From JASFJH01 sp050117725 (GTDB taxonomy: Bacteria; Pseudomonadota; Gammaproteobacteria; AKS1): a stretch of 18,304 nt of DNA. The notes under the pieces were generated by a model, which saw only the letters and a list, made by a program, of their open reading frames with translations, did no database searches and was not told where the DNA came from. Position numbers and translations under genes: made by a program. Shown piece after piece: positions 1 to 7,176 of the stretch (position 1 is its first letter; each line of letters starts with the position of its first letter). The stretch covers positions 1 through 18,304 of the forward strand of contig JASFME010000018.1 of NCBI GenBank assembly GCA_050117725.1, in the 5' to 3' direction.

Positions 1-3
1 ACA

Positions 4-102
4 TCAATGATTCCAGATAACCGTGAAGTCAGAGATGAGCCGGGTGTGCAGACACACAATAACAAGCATTAGTACCGCAACGATGCACAACCGGTTCGTC
101 AT
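4..102 (-). CDS. possible 32-residue single-span membrane peptide (weak)
   Basis: An ATG-started frame of 32 codons lies downstream of the DsrC-like gene on the same strand. Its peptide begins MTNRLCIVAVLMLVIVCL, a short basic start followed by an almost unbroken hydrophobic stretch of about 14 residues, as in a membrane anchor, and ends at a TGA at 4-6. I see no convincing ribosome binding site before the ATG, and the gap from the DsrC-like stop is 32 bases. It could equally be chance or the start of a degraded gene. I do not recognise it. Nothing else is visible in bases 1-134. Confidence 0.18.
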   Translation of the reverse strand: MTNRLCIVAVLMLVIVCLHTRLISDFTVIWNH

Positions 103-134
103 GCGGCCATATAACAGTGGCCATCACATCATGT

Positions 135-524
135 TCAGACGACGCTACCCATTCCCTCGTCTGATGCCCCGGCAGGTGCGTGCAGACCGGCCAACCGGCA
201 GCCCTGGGCAACCGGCCCTCCAGGCAATAGTTTATACAGGTACTTGATGCCACCGTTGTTGTGAAACTTCTCATCCAGCGCATCATGTAATTCACGGGCA
301 TTGATGTTGCCGTTATGATGTCGTACGTAATACTCTTGCAGGGCACGCACCACCACCCAGTGATCATCGCTGAGTGTGATACCTTCTGTCTCGGCAAGGC
401 TTGTAGCATCGTGCTGTTGCCAACCACGAGGCGCGTGGGGGAATTCCGGGTCCCGCTCGGCATCACTACCGGGATGAAGCACTTCTTCCATCGATTCGGG
501 TGGGGTCCAGAGGTCGTCGTTCAT
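135..524 (-). CDS. DsrC/TusE-superfamily protein lacking the penultimate cysteine
   Basis: The 129-residue protein belongs to the DsrC/TusE/RspA superfamily, small cytoplasmic proteins that carry sulfur on a flexible C-terminal arm. The core shows ITLSDDHWVVVRALQEYY (49-66), the usual helical region. The arm reads KLLPGGPVAQGCRLAGL (98-114), matching the family's arm with Cys109 at the upstream (CysA) position. The essential penultimate cysteine (CysB) should fall 11 residues later at 120, but that residue is alanine and the tail runs on as SDEGMGSVV. It therefore should not act as a normal TusE or DsrC sulfur carrier and fits the RspA-like group, proposed to be regulatory. The ATG at 524 is chosen over a longer frame (to 602) because GGGAGG stands 6 bases before it and a promoter-like element overlaps the longer start. 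The N-terminus is longer and more acidic than in TusE. Family assignment is firm, role inferred. Confidence 0.85.
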   Translation of the reverse strand: MNDDLWTPPESMEEVLHPGSDAERDPEFPHAPRGWQQHDATSLAETEGITLSDDHWVVVRALQEYYVRHHNGNINARELHDALDEKFHNNGGIKYLYKLLPGGPVAQGCRLAGLHAPAGASDEGMGSVV

Positions 525-573
525 AGCAATCCTCCCTAGTAGAGAAAAACGAAGTCTATTGCGACTTGTTTTT

Positions 574-602
574 AGTATCGCTCCGGAATCGCCAATGAGC
601 AA
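574..602 (-). promoter_or_regulatory. putative sigma70-type promoter of the first DsrC-like gene
   Basis: Read on the minus strand, TTGCTC (602-597) and GATACT (579-574) are separated by exactly 17 bases. The predicted start of transcription is near 567, giving a leader of about 43 bases before the ATG at 524. Both boxes are imperfect. The 525-656 gap holds no gene. Confidence 0.35.
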
Positions 603-656
603 GCTGAATCACGGCATGAAGCGATATCTTTCTACCCTGATAAAAATACTGTATTT

Positions 657-1274
657 TCAATCCGGTACGATGCCGAGCCTGGCCAACCCGGCAATAAAGT
701 CCTTCCGGTTCTCATAGTGAATCGCCTGCAGGCCGGCCTTGCGCGCACGGGCAACGTTACCGGCATCATCATCGACAAACAGGAGGGCAGATGGTGGTAA
801 GGTTAATGTTGCAGCAACATCTTTGAACAGACCCGGCTCACGTTTACCCTTGCCCAGGTAATAACTGTTGAAGATGTGATCAAATGCATCACTGAAATGA
901 TACTTGTCATCCAGCCAGTCCAGCCAATGGGTCTGATCGCTGAGAATACCTGTAATATATCCCTGCGCCCGTAAGGCGCGCACGTATTCGATCATCCATG
1001 GCCGGATAACGAAGCCGTCCAGAATACGTCTGGTCAACGCCGTATCCTCACCCCTCAGGCCGGTACGCGCGCGCAACAGGGCCCAGAAGTCTTCGGCAGT
1101 GCCCTGCCCCAGAACAAAGCCCGAATCATACACCGCATGCATCGCCGTGACGGGCATGGCCTCGGCATCCAGACCCTGTTCGCGGGCCAGGGCCATGAGG
1201 CCGTTGCGAAAGCCTTCCTCAGCGAGTACACCGCCGAAATCGAACAGAATGGCTTTAATCGAATGTTTGTGCAT
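657..1274 (-). CDS. HAD-superfamily hydrolase (subfamily IA, YihX-like)
   Basis: The 205-residue cytoplasmic protein has all four HAD motifs. Motif I is ILFDFGGVL with nucleophile Asp12; the second Asp of the usual DxD is Gly14, as in YihX-type phosphatases. Motif II is Ser111 in GILSDQT. Motif III is Lys143 in GKREPGLF. Motif IV is VDDDAGN (166-172). Residues 20-90 form the helical cap. The likely activity is Mg-dependent hydrolysis of a small phosphorylated metabolite such as a sugar phosphate, but the substrate cannot be read from the sequence. The ATG at 1274 lacks a clear Shine-Dalgarno site. A TATAAT box about 18 bases upstream suggests its own promoter and a very short leader. It lies 32 bases downstream of the glutathione transferase gene. 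Confidence 0.88.
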   Translation of the reverse strand: MHKHSIKAILFDFGGVLAEEGFRNGLMALAREQGLDAEAMPVTAMHAVYDSGFVLGQGTAEDFWALLRARTGLRGEDTALTRRILDGFVIRPWMIEYVRALRAQGYITGILSDQTHWLDWLDDKYHFSDAFDHIFNSYYLGKGKREPGLFKDVAATLTLPPSALLFVDDDAGNVARARKAGLQAIHYENRKDFIAGLARLGIVPD

Positions 1275-1291
1275 GACAACGCGAAAGGCTG

Positions 1292-1320
1292 ATTATACCG
1301 TCATCCTTACAGGCCAAGTC
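1292..1320 (-). promoter_or_regulatory. putative promoter of the HAD hydrolase gene
   Basis: On the minus strand a perfect TATAAT (1297-1292) follows GACTTG (1320-1315) with a 17-base spacer. The -35 match is poor. Transcription would begin near 1285, leaving only about 11 leader bases before the ATG at 1274. That would agree with the absence of a ribosome binding site there. Confidence 0.35.
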
Positions 1321-1969
1321 GTGTTGCTACGTAAGGCGCCTTGTTTTTTATGTGCCCCGTGAACAGCTCCGTGAAATTACTCACGACCGATTCATTCAGT
1401 TCAGGAATGGCCAGGAGTTGTTCAGCCCAGGCAGAAACCTTTGGATACTGCTTCTGCGGGTAAAGCACATCGGCCATGTTTAACAAATTCGTTCGCATAA
1501 ACAAGGGCGCGAAGCTGATGTCAACGAGGGAAAAAGACTCACCATTGAAATAGGGACCCTTGCCCAGCTGGGGCTCGAGCCAGGCAAATTGTTTCTTTAT
1601 CTGTTCAAGCTTCTTCTCATAACTGTCCGCATCGGCTGCATGAATCAGCCCGGAAAATTCCAGCACCAGGCTGGAGCCAAAGTCGATCCAGCTACGATCA
1701 ATAGCGCGTTGCAAGGGATCCCTGGGTAAGAGTACTCCGGGACTTATTTCATCCAGAAACTCATCAATCACGGCCGATTCAAACAACACGTGCTGATCAT
1801 CGACTTTCATCACAGGCACCTTGCCAAACGGGGATATCTGTTTGAACCAGTCAGGCGGCGACGCCAGATCAATATACGTGACCTTATAGGGGATATCCTT
1901 ATGCAACAGCGTGAGTACCGCACGTTGGACAAAGGGACAGATTTTGAAACTCACCAACTCAAGATTCAT
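1307..1969 (-). CDS. glutathione S-transferase family protein
   Basis: The 220-residue cytosolic protein has an N-terminal thioredoxin-fold domain (about 1-78) and a C-terminal helical domain (about 90-205). The active-site motif is CPFVQR with Cys11, as in omega- and beta-type enzymes that use cysteine rather than Tyr or Ser. SPFGKVPVM carries the conserved cis-proline, and ESAVI is the Glu-Ser pair that binds the gamma-glutamyl group of glutathione. A cysteine-type enzyme more likely performs glutathione-dependent thiol transfer, reduction or dehalogenation than classical conjugation. The substrate is unknown. Start is the ATG at 1969, with CGGAG just upstream. It is 24 bases downstream of the 241-codon gene on the same strand, so the two are probably cotranscribed. 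Confidence 0.92.
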   Translation of the reverse strand: MNLELVSFKICPFVQRAVLTLLHKDIPYKVTYIDLASPPDWFKQISPFGKVPVMKVDDQHVLFESAVIDEFLDEISPGVLLPRDPLQRAIDRSWIDFGSSLVLEFSGLIHAADADSYEKKLEQIKKQFAWLEPQLGKGPYFNGESFSLVDISFAPLFMRTNLLNMADVLYPQKQYPKVSAWAEQLLAIPELNESVVSNFTELFTGHIKNKAPYVATRLGL

Positions 1970-1993
1970 AACTCCGGGTACCTGTTACTGATG

Positions 1994-2719
1994 TTATGGC
2001 TTCAACTTCACGCGTAACTTGCCCTCGGTGATCTCGATCTCCTCGACGCCATCACGAATCGCTTGCCAGAAGCCACCCGCCTCGCCGAACTCGGTGAGCA
2101 GGTTGATATTTTTCATATTGCCGAGCCAGGCATTCGGCAGCGGCACGCCCCACACACTCACACCCTTCAGCACTGCCCGTGGCTTGTGCTGGTCAATGCG
2201 CAGTTCCATACCGGCGGTGACCTTCAGGGTCTTGCCGCCGACGAAAGGCATCTCCGGGTCGAGGTCGATGAGCAGCTTGGCACTGGCCAGGTTTCCGGAC
2301 AGATCGATCGCCAGCTTGTTGGCGAGATCGGTGTTATGCGCAAGCATCGCATTGATCTCTTTCTCCGTGAAAAACACCTCGCGGCGCGCATCGGCCTCCG
2401 AGTATGGCTCGGGCTCGAGTGCGCCGGTACGTTCGGTCCGGACACCGATCCGGTTGAGCTTGCGGTCAAGGCGTTGCTGCTCCTTCGCGCCCAGGGTCAC
2501 CGGCGTGAACTCGGTGGGGAACAAATACGTGGTAACCACAAAGTAGCCCACCGCGAGCGTCACGGCCATGGTGATGACGACAATACCAAAGGTGCGCCAG
2601 CCATTATGCGCTTTGGTCGTGGCGGGTTGCGGCGCAGGCGTCTCGCCCGCTTGCGACTCTGCGGGCGTTTGTGTCGGGGTGTCAGGCTCGCTTTCAGGAT
2701 GTTGTGGCTCGGTACTCAT
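1994..2719 (-). CDS. membrane-anchored protein of unknown function
   Basis: The 241-residue protein has a cytoplasmic N-terminus rich in Pro, Glu and Thr (1-40), one transmembrane helix at about 43-66 (TFGIVVITMAVTLAVGYFVV), and a roughly 170-residue extracytoplasmic domain. Within that domain, FFTEKEINAMLAHN followed by beta-rich stretches (KLAIDLSGNLASAKLLIDLD, LKVTAGMELRID) and a final EIEITEGKLRVKL looks like a lipid- or ligand-binding beta fold. It resembles the general layout of YpmS/DUF2140-type proteins, but I cannot assign the family with confidence. It starts an apparent operon with the downstream GST. The ATG at 2719 has AAGG about 8 bases upstream. Confidence 0.75.
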   Translation of the reverse strand: MSTEPQHPESEPDTPTQTPAESQAGETPAPQPATTKAHNGWRTFGIVVITMAVTLAVGYFVVTTYLFPTEFTPVTLGAKEQQRLDRKLNRIGVRTERTGALEPEPYSEADARREVFFTEKEINAMLAHNTDLANKLAIDLSGNLASAKLLIDLDPEMPFVGGKTLKVTAGMELRIDQHKPRAVLKGVSVWGVPLPNAWLGNMKNINLLTEFGEAGGFWQAIRDGVEEIEITEGKLRVKLKP

Positions 2720-2795
2720 ACTCGGACCTTGTCATGTCAGGATGAATGACCAGTATCGCCGATTTATCCCGGGATTGCAGGTCCATCCACTGTAT

Positions 2796-4073
2796 TCAGG
2801 GTACGGTCCTGCTGTCATGCCGTCCCTGTGCTTCGTGTTCCTGTTCTGTTTCGCTGCGCGGGTCGAGTTCGACCACCTCGGGGCTGGTACGGGTCATCAT
2901 CACAAATTCCTCCTGTAGCTCTAGCGGTACAGGCTCGGCAACCTTGAGCCGGTACAGTGCAAACAGGCCGAGGCCAACCAGGGTAATAAAGAAAAACAGC
3001 ATCAATGCTTCACTGCCCAGCCATTGCATCATGATCCCCGCAAGGACGGGACCTACCGCCGCCCCTGCGCCATTGAGCAATAACAGGGTGCGAGTTGCCT
3101 CCATGACATGATCTTCTTCTACCTGATCATTTGTATGCGAGACACAAAGAGCATAAATCGAAAACGAGAATCCACCATAGATCATGGTCAGAGACAGCAA
3201 TAACCATTGCGGATATACGCCAAACAGGTATATCAATCCCGCAATGCCTGCGGCAATAAACGCCACCAGCATCAACACGGTCCGTCGATCGCGCCGATCA
3301 GACCAGTGGCCGATCGGCAACTGCAACAACACGCCACCAAAGATAACCATGCTCACAAACAGCGCAATACCCATATTCGCAAAGCCGAATTTTTGCGCAT
3401 AGAGTGCACCCAGACCCCAGAACGCGCCAGTAACCAGCCCGGAACAAAATGCGCCGACGGTGCCCAGCGACGATACCTTGAATACCTCCCGCAAAATCAA
3501 ACGACGCTTCGTGATCTGCTGGGGCTGTGAGAGGCGTGTCGCGGCGATGGGCACGAGCGCGAGCGCGAAGAACACTGCACCAAGCGCAAAGCTCGCCAGT
3601 TCGGTCGGACCATAGATCAGTAACAAAAACTGTCCTGCGCCGAGCGCTATGAGGGTAATCATCATATAAACCGAAAATATTCGGCCGCGTTTTTCGTGGG
3701 TTTTGATCAGGCTGTTGAGCCAGCTTTCAACCACCATGTAGAGCCCGACAATACATATGCCGCTGATAATTCGCAGCACCCACCACACGAACGCATCAAC
3801 AATCAGGCCGTGCAGGATCATTACGGCGGATACTATTGCTGCGAGCACGGCAAAGGTGCGGATGTGCCCGATAGTCCTGATCAGGCGCGGGCAGAGATAG
3901 GCGCCGATAATATAGCCGACAAAAAATGCCGACATCACGACGCCGATTACAGTAGCGGAATAGCCTTCAATGCTTGCGCGCAGACCCAATAACGTGCTCA
4001 ACAACCCGGATCCGACCAGGAGAATGCCGATAGCCAGCAATAACGAGTAGATAGAAATAACAGTGCTTAACAT
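2796..4073 (-). CDS. MFS transporter, YcaD-like
   Basis: The 425-residue inner-membrane protein has the twelve-helix pattern of the major facilitator superfamily, with a hydrophilic loop near residues 190-200 (SQPQQITKRRL) between the two six-helix halves. The cytoplasmic signature GHWSDRRDRRTVL is visible in the second half, and RLIRTIGHIRTF is the equivalent loop in the first half. The overall look (GYSATVIGVVMSAFFVGYI near the start) matches the YcaD/UMF1-like group of uncharacterised bacterial carriers. The substrate is unknown. The C-terminus extends about 45 residues past the last helix as an acidic cytoplasmic tail. It is 76 bases upstream of the 241-residue membrane protein gene on the same strand. 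Confidence 0.9.
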   Translation of the reverse strand: MLSTVISIYSLLLAIGILLVGSGLLSTLLGLRASIEGYSATVIGVVMSAFFVGYIIGAYLCPRLIRTIGHIRTFAVLAAIVSAVMILHGLIVDAFVWWVLRIISGICIVGLYMVVESWLNSLIKTHEKRGRIFSVYMMITLIALGAGQFLLLIYGPTELASFALGAVFFALALVPIAATRLSQPQQITKRRLILREVFKVSSLGTVGAFCSGLVTGAFWGLGALYAQKFGFANMGIALFVSMVIFGGVLLQLPIGHWSDRRDRRTVLMLVAFIAAGIAGLIYLFGVYPQWLLLSLTMIYGGFSFSIYALCVSHTNDQVEEDHVMEATRTLLLLNGAGAAVGPVLAGIMMQWLGSEALMLFFFITLVGLGLFALYRLKVAEPVPLELQEEFVMMTRTSPEVVELDPRSETEQEHEAQGRHDSRTVP

Positions 4074-4357
4074 GTGCCAGGGTCAATGTATTCGGAATTG
4101 CATAGTCTCATCTATCAGCAGCGTATCCAATGGCTTGACGCCAGTATTGTGCAACCAGTCGGACAATAACAAAGTCAGATCCGCCAAAACAATAATTACC
4201 CTACCATTTACCAGTGAGAATATTTAGCGCAATACTGCATAATGGCATCATATCAAACCCGCTTTAAGCATTGATGAAACGTAAGGTATCCGTTCTTCCC
4301 CTGGATAATTCGTTTGCCCGGCCTGCAGAAACAACACGACTGCGATCTCGCGTTCAT
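4074..4357. other. intergenic region upstream of the MFS gene
   Basis: About 280 bases hold no convincing gene. The best minus-strand promoter-like pair is TTGATA (4256-4251) and TATTGC (4234-4229) with a 16-base spacer. It lies about 155 bases before the MFS start and is weak. The right-hand end merges into the frameshifted remnant at 4358-4676. Confidence 0.3.
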
Positions 4358-4676
4358 TTATGGTTTGCTGCAATACATGACCGCGACCCTGTCCTGCGGC
4401 ACATCAATCAGCAACAGCACTTCACCGTGTGCGAGACCATCGCGGAACTCGCGCAACGAGGTGTCCGGCACGCGGATCGTGTAAAACGCACCACTGATAA
4501 AGGTAACGGTCATCACCAGTGTGGGGAGCACGGCCCGGTTACACCAGTCCGTAATACAGCGCCGCAGGCAGGCCAAGTAACGCCAGGCCGAACAATGCCA
4601 GCTCACTCTCCCGGAACCACCAGGCAAGCCGGGCGCGCAGAGCGTGGCGCTGGCGCACGGTTGCCCCGGGCAAACC
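4358..4676 (-). pseudogene. frameshifted remnant of a small membrane protein (DUF1269-like)
   Basis: Two protein-like pieces lie in different frames. The first begins immediately after, and in frame with, the TGA of the DsrC-like gene. It runs without a stop for 45 codons (4676-4542), contains RARLAWWFRESELALFGLAL and a hydrophobic segment, and ends at a TAA (4541-4539). The second continues in a shifted frame from about 4540 to a TAA at 4360-4358 and contains LVMTVTFISGAFYTIRVP and GEVLLLIDVPQDRVAV. From memory of the family, a closing helix followed by VP...L..F..AL..GE.LL.VDVP..RV is the C-terminal signature of DUF1269-type glycine-zipper membrane proteins. The usual N-terminal half is absent. 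One frameshift plus an N-terminal deletion explains the layout. The family call is moderate, the disruption is directly visible. Confidence 0.55.
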
Positions 4677-5009
4677 TCACATATCGCTAAGATAAGATTT
4701 TGCTTCCTCGCCCGGGTTGGGCAGGCCGGCGACACGCCAGGCGTTCAGGCAGGAGCCGAACAAATCGTGCACCCAGAACCTGTCTTTATCCGCGGCACGA
4801 CACACTCTGTTCATGGCCGGCGCCACACCGTACTGCATGTAGTGGTCACGCAGTGCATCGATCACCTGCCAGTGCTCTTCGGTTAGCCGTCGAATGCCAA
4901 GACGCCTGGCAATCTGTCGGGCGACCGAATCATTCCAGGCATGCGGGTTCGTGATTAGCCCTTCCTCATCGAAGGCAAGACCCTGCTCGTACTGCTTTGC
5001 GTATGCCAT
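4677..5009 (-). CDS. DsrC/TusE-superfamily protein lacking both arm cysteines (RspA-like)
   Basis: The 110-residue protein matches the superfamily along its length. GLAFDEEGLITNPHAWND (10-27) is the usual N-terminal pattern of TusE/DsrC, LTEEHWQVIDALRDHY (42-57) is the central helix, and DLFGSCLNAWRVAGLPNPG (82-100) is the C-terminal arm. At the two sulfur-carrying positions it has Trp91 (CysA) and Glu102 (CysB), and the tail continues as EAKSYLSDM. Cys70 and Cys87 are elsewhere and not at family positions. It cannot carry persulfide in the known way, so a regulatory or partner-binding role (RspA group) is more plausible. The ATG at 5009 is preceded by a perfect AGGAGG with a 5-base spacer, which rules out the longer frame to 5063. 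A membrane-protein remnant follows directly after its stop. Confidence 0.85.
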   Translation of the reverse strand: MAYAKQYEQGLAFDEEGLITNPHAWNDSVARQIARRLGIRRLTEEHWQVIDALRDHYMQYGVAPAMNRVCRAADKDRFWVHDLFGSCLNAWRVAGLPNPGEEAKSYLSDM

Positions 5010-5314
5010 GCTTACCTCCTTCCGGCACAAACCAGATGGGCCATGCGGTATAATCCATGACAACTGAATTATATAATAATTAGAGTGTGGTAACTGCGCA
5101 TTTATCCATACAATTTGTTTGTCGCCTCGTGCTGGAAGATTAATGAAATCTATCGCTTGCCGGCGGATCTGTTCCCGTCAGGGCGGAAAATGGTCTAGAC
5201 GCGGATTTGTTATTATAGGGGCACAGATGCTTCGGCGTCCTGTTAACCATTACGCGTACGCGGTTGAGTCACCGCGTTTAACACACGGGCCATATCACTT
5301 ACACTGGGACGCCT
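5010..5314. other. divergent intergenic region between the second DsrC-like gene and the VTT gene
   Basis: The stretch of 305 bases has no convincing gene. On the minus strand a TATAAT lies at 5073-5068 inside an AT-rich patch, placing a start near 5061 and a leader of about 50 bases for the DsrC-like gene; I find no good -35 box. TATAAT also occurs on the plus strand at 5049-5054 and 5072-5077. I see no clear promoter for the plus-strand VTT gene. A 60-codon plus-strand frame here is judged spurious. Confidence 0.35.
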
Positions 5315-5980
5315 ATGCCGGATAATCATACAAAAAAAATAATCTTGCTCGGCCTGCTCATCGCCGCCGGTATTACCATGCAGATGTTCGATCTGCTCGA
5401 CCCGCAGGAGCTGATTCGCATTGGCCGTGACTATGCCGATCAATGGTGGCTGATCGTCGTGATCATTATCCTGCAGATCGTCCTGTTTACCTTCGCCCTG
5501 GCCGGCTCGATCTTCCTGTGGGTCGCTGCGACACTTTACCCGCCGGCCACCGCGACCTTTATCCTCGTGTCAGGTGCGACACTGGGCGGGCTGTCCGCTT
5601 ACCTGTTCTCGGCCAAACTCACCGAGCAGTGGTCTGCGAGAGTACAGCAATCGCAGATCTACCGGATGTTGCACAAGCAGGACAAATTTTTCACCCTGCT
5701 CGCCATGCGTATCATGCCAGCCTTCCCGCATGCCTTTGTCAACTACAGTTCGGGCATGCTGCACATTAAATGGCGTTATTTCATCCCGGCAACCATGATC
5801 GGCATCGGCGTGAAATCCTATGTCTATGCCGGGGTCATCTACAACGCCAGCACTGCAGAGTCGTTTACCGAGTTACTGGATTTCTCCACCTATGGCCCGT
5901 TACTACTCATGTCCGCGTTCATCATCACCGGTTTGTTCATCAAGTACCGGGTCGACAAGTACCGCGCCCGGCCACGGTAA
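5315..5980 (+). CDS. TVP38/TMEM64 (VTT/SNARE-associated) family membrane protein
   Basis: The 221-residue inner-membrane protein carries the VTT domain seen in TVP38, TMEM64 and bacterial DedA relatives. Hydrophobic helices are visible near 9-26, 45-72, 78-100, 155-175 and 192-212. The family hallmark is in MRIMPAFPHAFVNYSSGML (131-149), with the Arg132-x-x-Pro135 and Phe-Pro signature in a re-entrant loop. GATLGGLSAYLFS (87-99) is the conserved glycine-rich segment. Some family members scramble or flip lipids and affect the proton motive force or undecaprenyl phosphate recycling, so a link to the glycan genes downstream is possible but only inferred. The glf gene starts 80 bases later. Confidence 0.88.
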   Translation: MPDNHTKKIILLGLLIAAGITMQMFDLLDPQELIRIGRDYADQWWLIVVIIILQIVLFTFALAGSIFLWVAATLYPPATATFILVSGATLGGLSAYLFSAKLTEQWSARVQQSQIYRMLHKQDKFFTLLAMRIMPAFPHAFVNYSSGMLHIKWRYFIPATMIGIGVKSYVYAGVIYNASTAESFTELLDFSTYGPLLLMSAFIITGLFIKYRVDKYRARPR

Positions 5981-6060
5981 CGGGTATTTCGGCTGAATGC
6001 TATGGATACACCAGGCATTGGTAGTTCTTTCTCAGCAGTACTCAGGCGCGCATCGGCACA

Positions 6061-7176
6061 ATGATGGATAATGCCACTGTCCTCATTGTTGGTGCGGGTT
6101 TTGCCGGTTCCGTCATCGCGCGTGAACTGGCTGAAGCAGGCCATCGTGTACTGGTCATCGACCGGCGTGCACATATCGGCGGCAACGCATACGATGAATA
6201 CGATAGTCACGGCGTGCTGATTCACACCTATGGCCCGCATATATTCCACACCAATGCCGAACGGATCTGGCAATGGCTATCCCGTTTCACAGAATGGCAC
6301 AAATACGAACACCGGGTACTGGCAAAGACTGGTGAGCAGCTGGTTCCGATCCCTGTCAATCGTACGACGATCAACAAGCTGTACGGGCTCAATCTTGATG
6401 AACCTGGCGTTGCAGATTTTCTTGAAAAGGTACGGGAACAGCGTACGCCCATCCTGACGAGTGAAGACGTCGTGTTAAACAGTGTCGGCAGCGAGCTATG
6501 CGAACTTTTTTTCCGCGGTTACAGCAAGAAACAATGGGGGCTGAACCTTGATGAACTCAATGCAGGTGTGGCGGCACGCATCCCCACGCGCACCAACGAT
6601 GACGACCGCTACTTTGACGACAGGTTTCAGGCAATGCCGAAGCAAGGCTATAGCAAGATGTTCGAGCGTATCCTCGACCATGCGAATATCACCCTGCAGT
6701 TACAAACGGACTATAAAGCAATCAGGGGGAAAACCAGCCCACTGCATACGGTATATACCGGGCCAATCGATGCCTACTACGATTACCGTTTCGGTAAACT
6801 CCCCTACCGTTCGCTACGTTTAGAGCATCAACATTTTCCTGACACCGAGTGGTATCAGCCCGTTTGCACTGTCAATTACCCCAACGAGCACGCCTACACA
6901 CGTGTTACCGAATTCAAGCACGCCACTGGCCAGAAACATACCGGAACATCTATTGTTCGTGAATATCCACGCTCAGAAGGTGACCCGTACTATCCGATCC
7001 CCCGGCCGGAAAACGAGGCGCGCTACCAGCAATACAGATTACTGGCAGAAAATGAGCCCAACGTCACATTCGTGGGAAGGCTGGCACAATACCGCTATTA
7101 CAATATGGACCAGGTGGTCGCTGCTGCGTTGAATGTTGCAAAATCCCTGGTCAAAAATCTGGATAATGCGAAATGA
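6061..7176 (+). CDS. glf: UDP-galactopyranose mutase
   Basis: The 371-residue flavoenzyme interconverts UDP-galactopyranose and UDP-galactofuranose, the donor of galactofuranose for surface polysaccharides. The length matches bacterial Glf enzymes (about 370-390). The N-terminal Rossmann FAD-binding motif VLIVGAGFAGSVIA (7-20) is followed by DRRAHIGGNAYDEYD. YGPHIFHT, GYSKKQWG, YTRVTEFKH and the C-terminal FVGRLAQYRYYNMDQVV are conserved Glf blocks contacting flavin and UDP-sugar. Two adjacent ATG codons occur at the start (6061 and 6064), and no strong ribosome binding site is visible. The stop overlaps the next gene's ATG (ATGA), so the two are translationally coupled. Together they suggest a galactofuranose-containing glycan, glycolipid or O-chain step. 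Confidence 0.95.
   Translation: MMDNATVLIVGAGFAGSVIARELAEAGHRVLVIDRRAHIGGNAYDEYDSHGVLIHTYGPHIFHTNAERIWQWLSRFTEWHKYEHRVLAKTGEQLVPIPVNRTTINKLYGLNLDEPGVADFLEKVREQRTPILTSEDVVLNSVGSELCELFFRGYSKKQWGLNLDELNAGVAARIPTRTNDDDRYFDDRFQAMPKQGYSKMFERILDHANITLQLQTDYKAIRGKTSPLHTVYTGPIDAYYDYRFGKLPYRSLRLEHQHFPDTEWYQPVCTVNYPNEHAYTRVTEFKHATGQKHTGTSIVREYPRSEGDPYYPIPRPENEARYQQYRLLAENEPNVTFVGRLAQYRYYNMDQVVAAALNVAKSLVKNLDNAK

Noticed and set aside
29..466. Minus-strand frame of 145 codons overlapping the first DsrC-like gene
   Set aside because: Out-of-frame shadow; the DsrC-like frame has clear homology and the better start.
4677..4679. TGA between the DsrC-like gene and the following in-frame segment as selenocysteine or read-through
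   Set aside because: The downstream piece itself hits a stop and a frameshift within 45 codons, and the DsrC-like protein is already of normal length, so a deletion remnant is simpler.
4271..4690. Plus-strand frame of 139 codons over the remnant region
   Set aside because: No motif; the minus-strand pieces show family-like patterns instead.
5146..5325. Plus-strand 60-codon frame with a GGA-like ribosome binding site before the VTT gene
   Set aside because: Overlaps the VTT start, composition is not protein-like and there is no recognisable motif.
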